DNA of 23,095 nt from an uncultured Bacilli bacterium (GCA_934096175.1 CAKOLG010000021.1:1-23095), one strand, 5' to 3'; positions 15,049-23,095 are shown, counted from the stretch's first letter. Notes: generated by a model not told the origin, from the sequence alone. A program made the numbers and translations.

Positions 15049-16341
15049 ATGAATGAGGGGATAAAGAAGGAAAATGGGAAGAAAAAAATTCTTGAAATAT
15101 TTTTATTACTTTTAATTTTGTTTTGGGCTTTGCTTTTTTTAGTTAACTATTTAAGATATACAAATGATAAGGTACCTATTTTTTCAATAAGAAAGATTAC
15201 TGAGTATGAAGATGGTGAAGTTAAAGAATATATTAGTCTAGGTTATATTTACCGTATTTATAATAGACGTAGTATTCAGAAAGTTGAGTTTGTGCCATTT
15301 TGGGTTATGATGGAAAAAACTAGTGATAGTAGTGGATTACCTTATACACATAAAGATTATAATGTACCTGAAAATGAAAATAAAGTGGATAAATATAAGG
15401 GGTTACTTTATTATTATGGTGATAATAGAAAATTAATTGGAACTTATAAATGTATTAATTCGGAAAGAGATTGTAATAAAGCTTATTCAGGAATAGATAA
15501 ATATGACATAGTTAATAGTGATTATTTAACAATAAAAGATTCAGTTAAAATTTATCAGGTTTATAATAAGTATGCTTTTATTGATGACTCAATTAAACAG
15601 AATGCAGTTTATGGGGAGGAAAAGTATAAGAGAACTATTTATTTATTTGATATTGAAAATAATAAAATTATAAATAGGTTTGGTGATATTAAAGATAGTG
15701 TGTATGATACTTATTTAAAAGCTAGTATAGGTGATGTGAATCGATATATTGTTAAGGATTATAATAGTAATAAGTGGGGAATTATTAAGTTATTTGAAGA
15801 TGGGAATATTGAACAAGTGTTACCTTATGAATATGATTCAATTAATTATGATATTGATACTGGATATTATATTATGTGTAAGGATAATAAATGGTTTATT
15901 TTTGATTTAAATAATAATAAAGTTTTATCTAATGAAAGCACAGAAGTAATATATGATGTATGGGTTAACAATAATAATACTTATTATTATAAAACTGGGG
16001 TTAATAATTCTGATAATAAATATGATATTAACTATAAGATATTTAGAATAGATGGACAGGAATTTTTAAATAAGCCAAATATAACAGAAATATATTCAAA
16101 TAAATATTTTGTAATGTTTTTAAATAAAGATGATATGACATTGAGATTTATTGATTATAGTGGCGAAGAGAAAAAACAATTGCAATTATATTTTACAGAT
16201 ATGAATAAAGATGATTATACGCATCCGGCATTTGAAATTCAGGAAGCAAAAGAAGATTATATTGCTATATATATTTATCAAGGTAAGGAATTAAAGTATA
16301 AGTTCGATAGATATTATATTTATGTTGATCGTTGGAAGTGA
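15049..16341 (+). CDS. Membrane-anchored protein with WG-like repeats, unknown function
   Basis: The 430-residue protein has a short basic cytoplasmic start, one membrane helix (about 14-34) and a long extracellular part with no lipobox. The region about residues 230-290 contains KWGIIKLFEDG followed by a YEYDSI segment and, 25 residues later, NKWFIFDLN. This pattern (KWG, then YD, repeated) resembles WG repeats, which form beta-propeller-like surfaces and are mostly of unknown role. The remainder is Tyr-, Asn- and Asp-rich. AGGTGAT lies just before the ATG at 15049. It ends in TGA. In B. subtilis this place holds lytH, a cell-wall hydrolase; this protein shows no such domain. Confidence 0.85.
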   Translation: MNEGIKKENGKKKILEIFLLLLILFWALLFLVNYLRYTNDKVPIFSIRKITEYEDGEVKEYISLGYIYRIYNRRSIQKVEFVPFWVMMEKTSDSSGLPYTHKDYNVPENENKVDKYKGLLYYYGDNRKLIGTYKCINSERDCNKAYSGIDKYDIVNSDYLTIKDSVKIYQVYNKYAFIDDSIKQNAVYGEEKYKRTIYLFDIENNKIINRFGDIKDSVYDTYLKASIGDVNRYIVKDYNSNKWGIIKLFEDGNIEQVLPYEYDSINYDIDTGYYIMCKDNKWFIFDLNNNKVLSNESTEVIYDVWVNNNNTYYYKTGVNNSDNKYDINYKIFRIDGQEFLNKPNITEIYSNKYFVMFLNKDDMTLRFIDYSGEEKKQLQLYFTDMNKDDYTHPAFEIQEAKEDYIAIYIYQGKELKYKFDRYYIYVDRWK

Positions 16342-16355
16342 GATGAAAAGATAAA

Positions 16356-16595
16356 ATGGAAAAATCTGAAGAAAAGATTTTAGATTTGAGTGCAAAAGAA
16401 AATATGGAAGAAGCAGGGATTAGCGAATTAATTAATGTTATGGAAGCTAATGGTCGACCAAGGGAATTTCAACAAGAAAATAAAATATTATTTAGGAATG
16501 TGCCTGCTAGACAATTAGAAGTTTTAAAATTAAAGATTGCTGAATATGAAAAAATGCAAAATGCTCTTCCTAATCGAAGTACAAAATATAGGTAA
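16356..16595 (+). CDS. Small hypothetical protein
   Basis: This 79-residue, charged, mostly helical protein is not recognised. It is rich in Glu and Lys, has no membrane segment and ends in a basic RSTKYR tail. It starts 14 bases after the upstream gene, probably in the same message; the ribosome-binding site is weak (AAAAGAT just before ATG). It ends seven bases before the -35 of the T-box promoter. Its sensible amino-acid composition is the main support. Confidence 0.55.
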   Translation: MEKSEEKILDLSAKENMEEAGISELINVMEANGRPREFQQENKILFRNVPARQLEVLKLKIAEYEKMQNALPNRSTKYR

Positions 16596-16601
16596 ATATT
16601 G

Positions 16602-16630
16602 TTGACTATTTTAAAAAAAAGAAGTAAAAT
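16602..16630 (+). promoter_or_regulatory. Sigma-A promoter for the T-box/hisS-aspS-gatCAB operon
   Basis: TTGACT (16602-16607), a 17-bp spacer and TAAAAT (16625-16630), each one base from consensus. Transcription would start near 16637, about ten bases before stem I of the T-box leader. Confidence 0.8.
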
Positions 16631-16647
16631 GTTTTTAGATTTTCTTA

Positions 16648-16843
16648 TTGAAAGACGAGTAATATACAGGAATTTTTTAGAGAAAAGCTAATTGGTGGGA
16701 ATGCTTTAAGGAATGTATATGAAAAACAACTTTCTAAAAGTAAGAACGCAGATATTGCGATAAAATATAATATGAGAGTACCTAAGTAAAGTAAGGTGGC
16801 ACCGCGGAAAAAGTTTCGTCCTTACACTAAAGGTACTTTTTTT
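16648..16843 (+). promoter_or_regulatory. T-box riboswitch, probable Asn specifier, upstream of hisS
   Basis: The leader carries a T-box: AAGGTGGCACCGCGG at 16793-16807. Stem I pairs GAAAG (16650-16654) with CTTTC (16730-16734) and ATATACA (16662-16668) with TGTATAT (16714-16720). AGTA (16658-16661) and GAA (16721-16723) form the loop-E part of the specifier loop. The distal AGAGA (16679-16683) and TGGTGGGAA motifs are present. CGCA/TGCG (16747-16759) is a likely stem III. Allowing one base after GAA, the specifier codon is AAC (16725-16727), Asn; no CAT or CAC occurs there. The acceptor-pairing bulge is TGGC (16797-16800), which matches a tRNA with G73. GTAAGG/CCTTAC (16791-16796 with 16820-16825) is the antiterminator base. 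Uncharged tRNA should allow read-through. Confidence 0.93.
16818..16843 (+). terminator. T-box terminator
   Basis: GTCCTT (16818-16823) can pair with AAGG-T-AC (16830-16836, one bulged T) just before seven Ts (16837-16843). It uses the 3' strand of the antiterminator, so the two structures exclude each other. A longer-range helix, AGTACCT (16777-16783) with AGGTACT (16831-16837), is also possible and complicates the fold. Confidence 0.65.
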
Positions 16844-16860
16844 ATTTAGGAGGAGAAAAG

Positions 16861-18114
16861 ATGATTACTAAACAAAAAGGAACTTATGATATTTATGGTG
16901 ATTTAGCAAAAAAACGTGCTTATGTTGATGAAATATTAGCTACTTTGTGTGAAAAATATAACTATGGATATATTGAAACACCTGTCTTTGAAGCTGCAGA
17001 GTTATATCATAGAGGTGTTGGAGAAGCTACTGATATGGTTCAAAAAGAAACTTATGATTTTAAAGATCGAGGAGAAAGAGAAATTACTTTAAGACCAGAA
17101 GGAACTGCTGGTGTTGTTAGATGGTTTATTGAAAATAAGATGTACGGCAATATGACTGATCCAGTGAAAGTCTTTTATAATATGAAAATGTATAGATATG
17201 AAAGACCACAAAGTGGGAGAAATAGAGAATTTACACAATGGGGATTTGAATGCTTTGGAACTGATGATGTTTTAGCTGATGCTGAGGTTATATCACTAGC
17301 TTATAATGCTTATAGGCTATTAGGATTAGATAATATTGTAATTAAATTAAATACACTTGGTGATACTGAATCAAGAATTAAATATAGAGAAGCTTTAATT
17401 AAGTATTTTGAACCACATATTGGTGAGTTGTGCCAAGATTGTCAAGAAAGGTTTAGAAAAAATCCATTAAGGATTTTAGACTGCAAAGTTGATGCAGATA
17501 ATGATTTATTAAAAAATGCTCCTAAAACTTTGGATTATTTAAATGAGGAATCTGCTAAAAGATTTGAAAAGTTAAAAGAGTTGTTGGAATTAATGGATAT
17601 AAATTACGAAGTTGATACTAAATTAGTTAGAGGATTAGATTATTATAATCATACTGTTTTTGAAGTTGTTTTAAATAATTCTTATGCTTTAGGTGGCGGT
17701 GGACGCTATAATGGTTTAGTAGAAACGTTGGGAGGACCTAGTGTTCCTGGCGTTGGCTTTGCAATGGGATATGACCGAACTATATTAGCGATGGAAGAAA
17801 ATGGCGTTAAAATACCAATTAATGAAAGTATTGATGTTTATTTACTTTGTGTTTCTGAAAATGAAAAAGAAACAGCTGCTTATTTAGCACAGGATTTACG
17901 TTTAAATGGTTTTATAGTTGAAACTGATTTAATGAATAAATCTTTGAAAGCTCAGTTTAAAAGTGTAGATAGATTTAAAGCTAAGTATTTAATTGTTTTA
18001 AATGATAAAGATTTAGAAAAAAATACAGTAACTGTTAAAGATACACTTACAAAAGAAGAAAAAAATATGAAAATAAATGATTTAGCAGATTATTTATATA
18101 TGAATTTGAAATAG
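16861..18114 (+). CDS. hisS: Histidyl-tRNA synthetase
   Basis: HisRS charges tRNA-His and is a class II homodimer. The 417-residue protein has motif 1 in the N-terminal part (YIETPVFE and LRPEGTAG), motif 2 around YRYERPQSGRNREF with FTQWGFECFG (about residues 112-130), the histidine-specific RGLDYYNHTVFE near residue 257, and motif 3 as GGGGRYNGL and VGFAMGYDR. A C-terminal anticodon-binding domain completes it. AGGAGGAG (16848-16855) gives a strong ribosome-binding site directly after the T-box terminator. It is first in an operon whose leader appears to sense tRNA-Asn, not tRNA-His. The stop is 12 bases before aspS. Confidence 0.97.
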   Translation: MITKQKGTYDIYGDLAKKRAYVDEILATLCEKYNYGYIETPVFEAAELYHRGVGEATDMVQKETYDFKDRGEREITLRPEGTAGVVRWFIENKMYGNMTDPVKVFYNMKMYRYERPQSGRNREFTQWGFECFGTDDVLADAEVISLAYNAYRLLGLDNIVIKLNTLGDTESRIKYREALIKYFEPHIGELCQDCQERFRKNPLRILDCKVDADNDLLKNAPKTLDYLNEESAKRFEKLKELLELMDINYEVDTKLVRGLDYYNHTVFEVVLNNSYALGGGGRYNGLVETLGGPSVPGVGFAMGYDRTILAMEENGVKIPINESIDVYLLCVSENEKETAAYLAQDLRLNGFIVETDLMNKSLKAQFKSVDRFKAKYLIVLNDKDLEKNTVTVKDTLTKEEKNMKINDLADYLYMNLK

Positions 18115-18126
18115 AAAGGTGATATT

Positions 18127-19890
18127 ATGAAAAAAAATATTTATAGAACACATCATTGTGAAGATATTGATTCTTCATTAGTTGGTGAAAAAGTAATTGT
18201 TAGTGGATGGATTGAAAATATAAGGGATCATGGAGGCGTACTTTTCTTAGATTTAAGAGATAATACAGAAACGTTACAGACAGTTAGTAATGATGATACT
18301 ATGTTTGTAGGACTTGCTAAAGAGTCTGTAGTTAAATTAACTGGTGTTGTTAGAAAAAGAAGTGAAGAAACGTTTAATACTAGAATTAAAACAGGTGAAG
18401 TTGAGTTACTTGTTGAATCATTGGATGTATTAAGTCCATCTTTACATGAATTACCATTTAATATAATGACTAGTAAAGATGCTTCTGAAGATATTAGGTT
18501 AAAATATAGATATTTGGATTTAAGAAATAATAAAGTTAAAGATAATTTTAAGTTAAGAAGTGATGTATTACATTTTTTAAGAAATAAAATGTATGATTTA
18601 GGATTTATGGAAGTTCAAACACCTATTTTGACAGCTTCAAGTCCAGAAGGAGCGCGTGATTTTGTTGTTCCTTCACGTAATTTTAAAGGTAAATTTTATG
18701 CTTTACCACAAGCACCACAAATATATAAAGAGTTGTTAATGGTTGGTGGCGTTGAAAAATATTTTCAAGTTGCTCCTTGCTTTAGGGATGAAGATGCTCG
18801 TCGAGACAGGACTTTGGAGTTTTATCAGCTAGATATGGAAATGAGTTATGTAACTGAAGATGAGGTATTGGAAGTTGGCGAAAATATTTTCTATGATGTT
18901 TTTACTAAGTTTAGTAATAAGAATGTAAGTTCAAAACCATTTACAAGAATTGCTTATCGTGATGCTATGGAAAAATATGGGACAGATAAACCAGATTTAA
19001 GAAATCCATTAATTATTCAAGATGCTTCTATTGTACTAGCTAATACGACATTTGGACCATTTAAAAATAGTACAATAAAGGTAATAGTTTGTGATGATAT
19101 TGGAGTTAATTCTAATAGTTGGTTTAATGAAGTTGTTGATTTTGCTTCTTCAATAGGTATGCCTGGAATAGGTTATGTTACTTTGATGGAAGATGGTTCT
19201 TTAAAGGGACCGATAGATAAGTTTTTAAGCGATGAAGAAAGAACTAATTTAATAAAAGAATTTAAGATGAAAGCAAATTCAGTAATGTTCTTTATTGCTA
19301 ATAAAAAGAAGAAAATTGCTCAAAAACAAGCTGGTCAAATTAGAGATGAGTTAGGACGTAAAATGAATCTTATTGATCCTAATAAGTTGGAATTATGTAT
19401 TATAAAAGATTTTCCAATGTTTGAGTATGATGATGAAAATAAAAAATATGAATTTGCTCATAATCCATTTAGTTTGCCACATGGTGGAATTAAAGATTAT
19501 GAAACTTATACTGATGTTGAGGATATTTTAGCTTATCAATTTGATTTTGTTTGCAATGGAAATGAAATGGCTTCTGGAGCAATTAGAAATCATGATTTGG
19601 ATTCTTTGGCTAAAGGATTTGAAGTTGTTGGTTATACAAGAGAAGAAGTAGAAAAAAGATTTAGTTCAATATTTACAGCATTTAAATATGGTTGTCCTCC
19701 ACATGGCGGAATGGCACCAGGTATTGATAGAATTTTAATGTTAATAAAGGATGAACCAAATTTAAGAGAAGTTCAAGCTTTCCCTACTAGTGCAAGTGGT
19801 GCTGATAATATGATGGGTTCTCCTAGCGAGTTAACACGTGAACAGTTAAAGGAATTAGGAATTAAGGTTGAGGTGAAAAAAAGTGAGTAG
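18127..19890 (+). CDS. aspS: Aspartyl-tRNA synthetase, probably non-discriminating
   Basis: This bacterial-type AspRS (587 residues) has an N-terminal OB-fold anticodon domain, a class II core and the bacterial GAD insertion. Motif 2 is FRDEDARRDR starting at residue 219; motif 3 includes GGMAPGIDRI near 532; the flipping loop is SSPEGARDF. In the anticodon domain it reads RDHGGVLF with His35. In Pseudomonas aeruginosa, a histidine here is linked to recognition of both tRNA-Asp and tRNA-Asn, whereas Escherichia coli (specific for tRNA-Asp) has Leu. With gatCAB directly downstream, this enzyme probably also makes Asp-tRNA(Asn). AAAGGTGAT precedes the ATG; the end overlaps gatC by 8 bases. Confidence 0.97.
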   Translation: MKKNIYRTHHCEDIDSSLVGEKVIVSGWIENIRDHGGVLFLDLRDNTETLQTVSNDDTMFVGLAKESVVKLTGVVRKRSEETFNTRIKTGEVELLVESLDVLSPSLHELPFNIMTSKDASEDIRLKYRYLDLRNNKVKDNFKLRSDVLHFLRNKMYDLGFMEVQTPILTASSPEGARDFVVPSRNFKGKFYALPQAPQIYKELLMVGGVEKYFQVAPCFRDEDARRDRTLEFYQLDMEMSYVTEDEVLEVGENIFYDVFTKFSNKNVSSKPFTRIAYRDAMEKYGTDKPDLRNPLIIQDASIVLANTTFGPFKNSTIKVIVCDDIGVNSNSWFNEVVDFASSIGMPGIGYVTLMEDGSLKGPIDKFLSDEERTNLIKEFKMKANSVMFFIANKKKKIAQKQAGQIRDELGRKMNLIDPNKLELCIIKDFPMFEYDDENKKYEFAHNPFSLPHGGIKDYETYTDVEDILAYQFDFVCNGNEMASGAIRNHDLDSLAKGFEVVGYTREEVEKRFSSIFTAFKYGCPPHGGMAPGIDRILMLIKDEPNLREVQAFPTSASGADNMMGSPSELTREQLKELGIKVEVKKSE

Positions 19891-20179
19891 ATTTACGACA
19901 GAAATGGTTGACGATTATGCTAATAAGTTATTAATTGGTTTGACTAGGGAAGAAAATAAAATGGTATTAGATGAGTTTGATGTTATAGATAATAATTTAG
20001 AAAAAGTAACAGAAATACCTAATATTGAAAATGTTACACCAATGACACATTGTTTAGACGATTTTACTTATAATTTGCGTGAAGATGTAATAGTTCCCTC
20101 TGTGCCAATAGAGGAGTTGTTGCAAAACTGTGATGATACAGAAGGTAATGAGATAGTAGTACCGAAGGTTGTAGGGTAG
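19883..20179 (+). CDS. gatC: Asp/Glu-tRNA amidotransferase subunit C
   Basis: GatC is the small subunit that wraps around and stabilises GatA in the GatCAB complex. The 98-residue protein has an N-terminal helical region with GLTREEN, the middle VTPMTH (usually VxPMTH), LREDVIVPSV, and a C-terminal VPKVVG tail, all typical. The start is GTG at 19883, six bases after GAGGTGA, inside the end of aspS; this gives an 8-base overlap. gatA follows after a short gap. Together these point to coupled translation of aspS, gatC and gatA. Confidence 0.93.
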   Translation: MSRFTTEMVDDYANKLLIGLTREENKMVLDEFDVIDNNLEKVTEIPNIENVTPMTHCLDDFTYNLREDVIVPSVPIEELLQNCDDTEGNEIVVPKVVG

Positions 20180-20190
20180 GAGTGATTAAG

Positions 20191-21654
20191 ATGAAATACA
20201 TGGATAAATCAATTGAAGAGTTACATGAGTTATTGAAAAATAGAACTGTAACAAGTCAAGAATTAGTTGATGAGTCATTAAAATTATCGCATGAAGTACA
20301 AGAAAAATGTAATGCTTTTGTAACTATTTTAGATGATGCAAAGGGTGTGGAAGTAACTGATAATTTGTTGTCAGGTATTCCATATGGAATAAAAGATAAT
20401 TATTCTACTAGAGGTATTTTGTCAACGGGATCTTCTAACACTTTAAAGGATTATGTTCCTTTCTTTACAGCAACAGCAGTTAAAAATTTGACAGCTGCTG
20501 GAGCTGTTGCAGTAAATAAAACAGCAATGGATGAGTTTGGGATGGGTGGAACAGGAACAACGGCCCATACTGGAATTCAAAAAAATCCATGGGATACAAC
20601 AAGGATGTGTGCTGGTTCGTCTTCTGGATCTGCGGCAGCTGTTGCTAGTGGCGTATACCCTTTTGCTTTAGGTTCTGATACTGGAGATTCAATTCGTAAA
20701 CCAGCTGCTTATTGTGGAATAGTTGGTTACAAGCCAACATATGGAATGATTTCTAGATATGGTTTGTTTGCTTTTGCTTCAAGTTTAGATCATTGTGGAT
20801 GTTTAACAAGATCTGTTAAAGATGCAGCTATTGTTGTTGATGCAATGAAAGGTATTGATGAAAACGATATGACTACTTGGGATTCAAGTAATATTCATTT
20901 GCAAGAAGCACTTACTGGAGATGTTAAAGGCAAAAAAGTTTGTTATATTAAAGAAATTTGTGATAAAGAACGATATAAAAATTCACCTGATGAGGTAAAA
21001 AAACATCTTGATAATTTTTTTGAAACTTTAAATAAATTAAAAGAATTAGGTGTTACGGTTGATGAAGTTTCTGTTTCAGAAGCTTTGCTTGAGGCTCAAC
21101 CTTCAGTATATGTTGTTATATCTTGTGCTGAGGCAACAAGTAATATGAGTAACTTAACAGGAATTATTTTTGGACCACGTGGAGATGGAGATAATTATAT
21201 TGATATGATGAAGGATCATCGTACAAAAGGTTTTTCACCACTTATAAAACGTCGTTTTGTAATTGGTTCATACGTTTTACAGAAAGAAAATCAAGAGAGA
21301 TATATAAAAAATGCTCAGCGTGTAAGAAGATTATTAGTTGATAAATGGAAAGAAATATTTAAAAAATATGATGCAGTAGTTTTACCAGTTGGTTCAGGAC
21401 CTGCTAAACATTTAGATAGTAGTCTTGATGTTTTAGATGATAATACGTCATCACTTGAGGAACATCTTCAAATTGGTAATTTTGGTGGCTTCCCATCTAT
21501 TACTATTCCAGATGGATTTATTAATGGTTTACCAGTTGGTATAAATATTACGGGAAATTGTTATGATGACGAAAATGTTTTAAATATAGCTTATGCTTTA
21601 GAAAGCACAATGAGTTATAAGGGACAAATTGCGAAGGAGGTAAAACATGACTAA
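20191..21654 (+). CDS. gatA: Asp/Glu-tRNA amidotransferase subunit A
   Basis: GatA releases ammonia from glutamine (or asparagine) for amidation of Asp-tRNA(Asn) and Glu-tRNA(Gln). The 487-residue protein is an amidase-signature enzyme with the Ser-cisSer-Lys triad by alignment: Lys68 in KDNYS, Ser143 in AGSSSGSAAAVA and Ser167 as nucleophile in GSDTGDSIRKPA. The last motif is usually TGGSIRQPA; the Gly-to-Asp and Gln-to-Lys changes flank but do not remove the nucleophile. The start is the ATG at 20191 with AGGAGTGAT upstream; a GTG at 20182 lies in that site and is rejected. The end overlaps gatB by 8 bases. Confidence 0.96.
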   Translation: MKYMDKSIEELHELLKNRTVTSQELVDESLKLSHEVQEKCNAFVTILDDAKGVEVTDNLLSGIPYGIKDNYSTRGILSTGSSNTLKDYVPFFTATAVKNLTAAGAVAVNKTAMDEFGMGGTGTTAHTGIQKNPWDTTRMCAGSSSGSAAAVASGVYPFALGSDTGDSIRKPAAYCGIVGYKPTYGMISRYGLFAFASSLDHCGCLTRSVKDAAIVVDAMKGIDENDMTTWDSSNIHLQEALTGDVKGKKVCYIKEICDKERYKNSPDEVKKHLDNFFETLNKLKELGVTVDEVSVSEALLEAQPSVYVVISCAEATSNMSNLTGIIFGPRGDGDNYIDMMKDHRTKGFSPLIKRRFVIGSYVLQKENQERYIKNAQRVRRLLVDKWKEIFKKYDAVVLPVGSGPAKHLDSSLDVLDDNTSSLEEHLQIGNFGGFPSITIPDGFINGLPVGINITGNCYDDENVLNIAYALESTMSYKGQIAKEVKHD

Positions 21655-23095
21655 ATATTTAGCTAAAATTGGCTTAGAAATGCACTGTGAAGTTAGTAAA
21701 ACGAAAACTAAAGTTTTTTCAGCAGCAGAAAATTCTTATAAGGAAACACCAAATACTAATGTAAGACCTCTTGATATGGGATTCCCTGGTACATTGCCTG
21801 TTTTAAATAAAGAAGCAGTTCGTCTTTCTTTAATGGCAAGTATTATTTTAAATTGTCGTCAGCCAGAATATATGTATTTTGAAAGAAAAAATTATTATTA
21901 TCCTGATATGCCAAAGAACTTTCAAATAACTCAAAATCCACCAGAAGATTGTGTGGGTATGGGTGGTTATGTTGATGTTTATAGAGATGATAATACAACT
22001 TTTAGAGTAGGAATTGATAATATTCACTTAGAAGAAGATGCTGCATCTTTAGATCATTTTTATTCAACAAGTAATATTGATTATAATCGTGCTGGTGTAC
22101 CATTGTTAGAACTTGTTACAAAGCCAGATATTCATTCAGCAGCGGAAGCAGTAGCTTTCTTGGAACATATGAGAAGCGTTTATCAATATGCTGGTATTTC
22201 TGATGCTGATAGTAAAAAAGGTCAAATTAGATGCGATGTAAATATCTCATTAATGGATGCAACTTTGGACGAAAATGATCCACAAAATTGGGGAACTAGA
22301 ACTGAAATAAAGAATGTAAATTCATTTGGTGGCGTAAGAGATGCTATAAATTATGAGATTGAAAGACAAGCTGAAATATTAGATGAAGGTGGCGAAGTTG
22401 AACAAGAAACTCGTCGTTGGGATGAAGAATCTGGTACGACTATTAGAATGAGATCAAAAGCTGATGCAATTGACTATAAATATTTTGTTGAACCTAATAT
22501 TCCAAAGTTTAAAATAACTAAAGAATGGATTGAAGAAATAAAAGCATCAATACCAGAACTTGCTACGGAAAGAAGAAATAAATATATTAATGAATATGGT
22601 ATTTCCGCATATGATGCTGGTGTCTTGGTTAAAGAAAAAGCAATATCTGATTATTATGAAGAATGCGTTAGCTTAGGCATTGATGCTAAGCAAGCTGCTA
22701 ACTGGGTATCAGTTAATATAGTTGGTGAATTAAATAAAAAGAATATTGTTATTGATGAGTTATTTATTCGCCCTGTAATGTTAAAACAAATAACTGATGG
22801 GATAAACAAAGGTCTTTTATCTTCTAAACAAGCTAAAGAAATATTCTTTAAAGCTATCGAAGAGGAAAAAGAGCCAAAAAATTATATTAATGCTGAAAAT
22901 GCGCAAATTAGTGATAAGAGTGAACTTACTAAGTTAATAGTTGATATTTTAGACGCTAATCCAAATCAAATTGAACAATATAAGAGCGGTAAAGATAATT
23001 TATTTGATTATTTTGTTGGACAAGTTATGAAAAATACGAAAGGTAAAGCAAATCCTGTTATTACGAAAGAAATATTACATGAAGAATTAGATAAA
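21647..23095 (+). CDS. gatB: Asp/Glu-tRNA amidotransferase subunit B, cut by window edge
   Basis: GatB phosphorylates the Asp or Glu on tRNA and transfers ammonia to it, forming Asn-tRNA or Gln-tRNA. The open frame from ATG 21647 (AAGGAGG six bases upstream) runs 483 codons to the window end without a stop. GatB is usually about 475-480 residues and the tail GKANPVITKEIL is already present, so only the last few residues are likely missing. Other marks are GLEMHCE at the start, KNYYYPDMPKNFQIT, NRAGVPLLELVTKP and IKNVNSFGGVRDAI. The zinc-type cysteines that many GatBs carry around residues 24-50 are absent: this stretch reads FSAAENSY and later RPLDMGFPGTLP. Confidence 0.95.
   Translation, partial: MTKYLAKIGLEMHCEVSKTKTKVFSAAENSYKETPNTNVRPLDMGFPGTLPVLNKEAVRLSLMASIILNCRQPEYMYFERKNYYYPDMPKNFQITQNPPEDCVGMGGYVDVYRDDNTTFRVGIDNIHLEEDAASLDHFYSTSNIDYNRAGVPLLELVTKPDIHSAAEAVAFLEHMRSVYQYAGISDADSKKGQIRCDVNISLMDATLDENDPQNWGTRTEIKNVNSFGGVRDAINYEIERQAEILDEGGEVEQETRRWDEESGTTIRMRSKADAIDYKYFVEPNIPKFKITKEWIEEIKASIPELATERRNKYINEYGISAYDAGVLVKEKAISDYYEECVSLGIDAKQAANWVSVNIVGELNKKNIVIDELFIRPVMLKQITDGINKGLLSSKQAKEIFFKAIEEEKEPKNYINAENAQISDKSELTKLIVDILDANPNQIEQYKSGKDNLFDYFVGQVMKNTKGKANPVITKEILHEELDK

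Noticed and set aside
15049..16341. LytH-type wall amidase by position between dtd and hisS
   Set aside because: There is no SH3 or amidase motif. The extracellular part shows WG-like repeats.
16648..16843. T-box read as an ordinary His-specific leader because hisS is next
   Set aside because: No CAT or CAC lies in the specifier stretch, and TGGC in the acceptor bulge does not fit C73 of tRNA-His.

Overview
The window is an AT-rich chromosomal stretch of a low-GC Gram-positive bacterium (Bacillota, probably class Bacilli). The reasons are TTGACA/TATAAT-type promoters, strong AGGAGG or AGGTGAT ribosome-binding sites, U-tract hairpin terminators, a T-box riboswitch and a gene order recalling the Bacillus subtilis queA-tgt-yrbF-yrzE-yrbG-spoVB-comN ... 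relA-dtd-lytH-hisS-aspS block. Tryptophan is written TGG and TGA ends at least two genes, so the code is standard, unlike Mycoplasma or Spiroplasma. A gut lineage near the Mollicutes (such as RF39) or Erysipelotrichia would fit, but that is inference.

Layout. Positions 40-3141 (minus strand) hold a short YigZ/IMPACT protein translationally coupled to an 897-residue protein I do not recognise. Positions 3304-6652 (plus) hold a low-molecular-weight tyrosine phosphatase overlapping uvrC, then queA from its own promoter. An unrecognised minus-strand gene (6757-7578) sits between queA and tgt, which are normally adjacent. Positions 8848-12069 are a mosaic of strands: a membrane-anchored unknown (minus), a TIGR04086/YrzE-like membrane protein (minus), a DUF421 protein (plus) and a SpoVB-like flippase (minus). 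Positions 12068-14971 (plus) hold comN-like, rel and dtd, closely packed. Two unknown plus-strand genes follow, one membrane-anchored with WG-like repeats.

The last third is one transcription unit: promoter, T-box leader, hisS, aspS, gatC, gatA and gatB, with gatB running off the right edge. AspRS plus GatCAB is the indirect route to Asn-tRNA(Asn) and, with GluRS, Gln-tRNA(Gln). The leader has no His codon at the specifier position. It reads AAC (Asn), and its acceptor-pairing base is C, which fits a tRNA with G73 such as tRNA-Asn and not tRNA-His (C73). I therefore read it as a sensor of Asn-tRNA charging that drives the transamidation genes, with hisS along in the operon.

A second notable point is the stringent-response enzyme Rel. 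Its (p)ppGpp synthetase site looks intact, but the hydrolase metal site has lost the HD and ED signatures (HE and NH instead). No rRNA, tRNA, CRISPR array or insertion sequence was seen.
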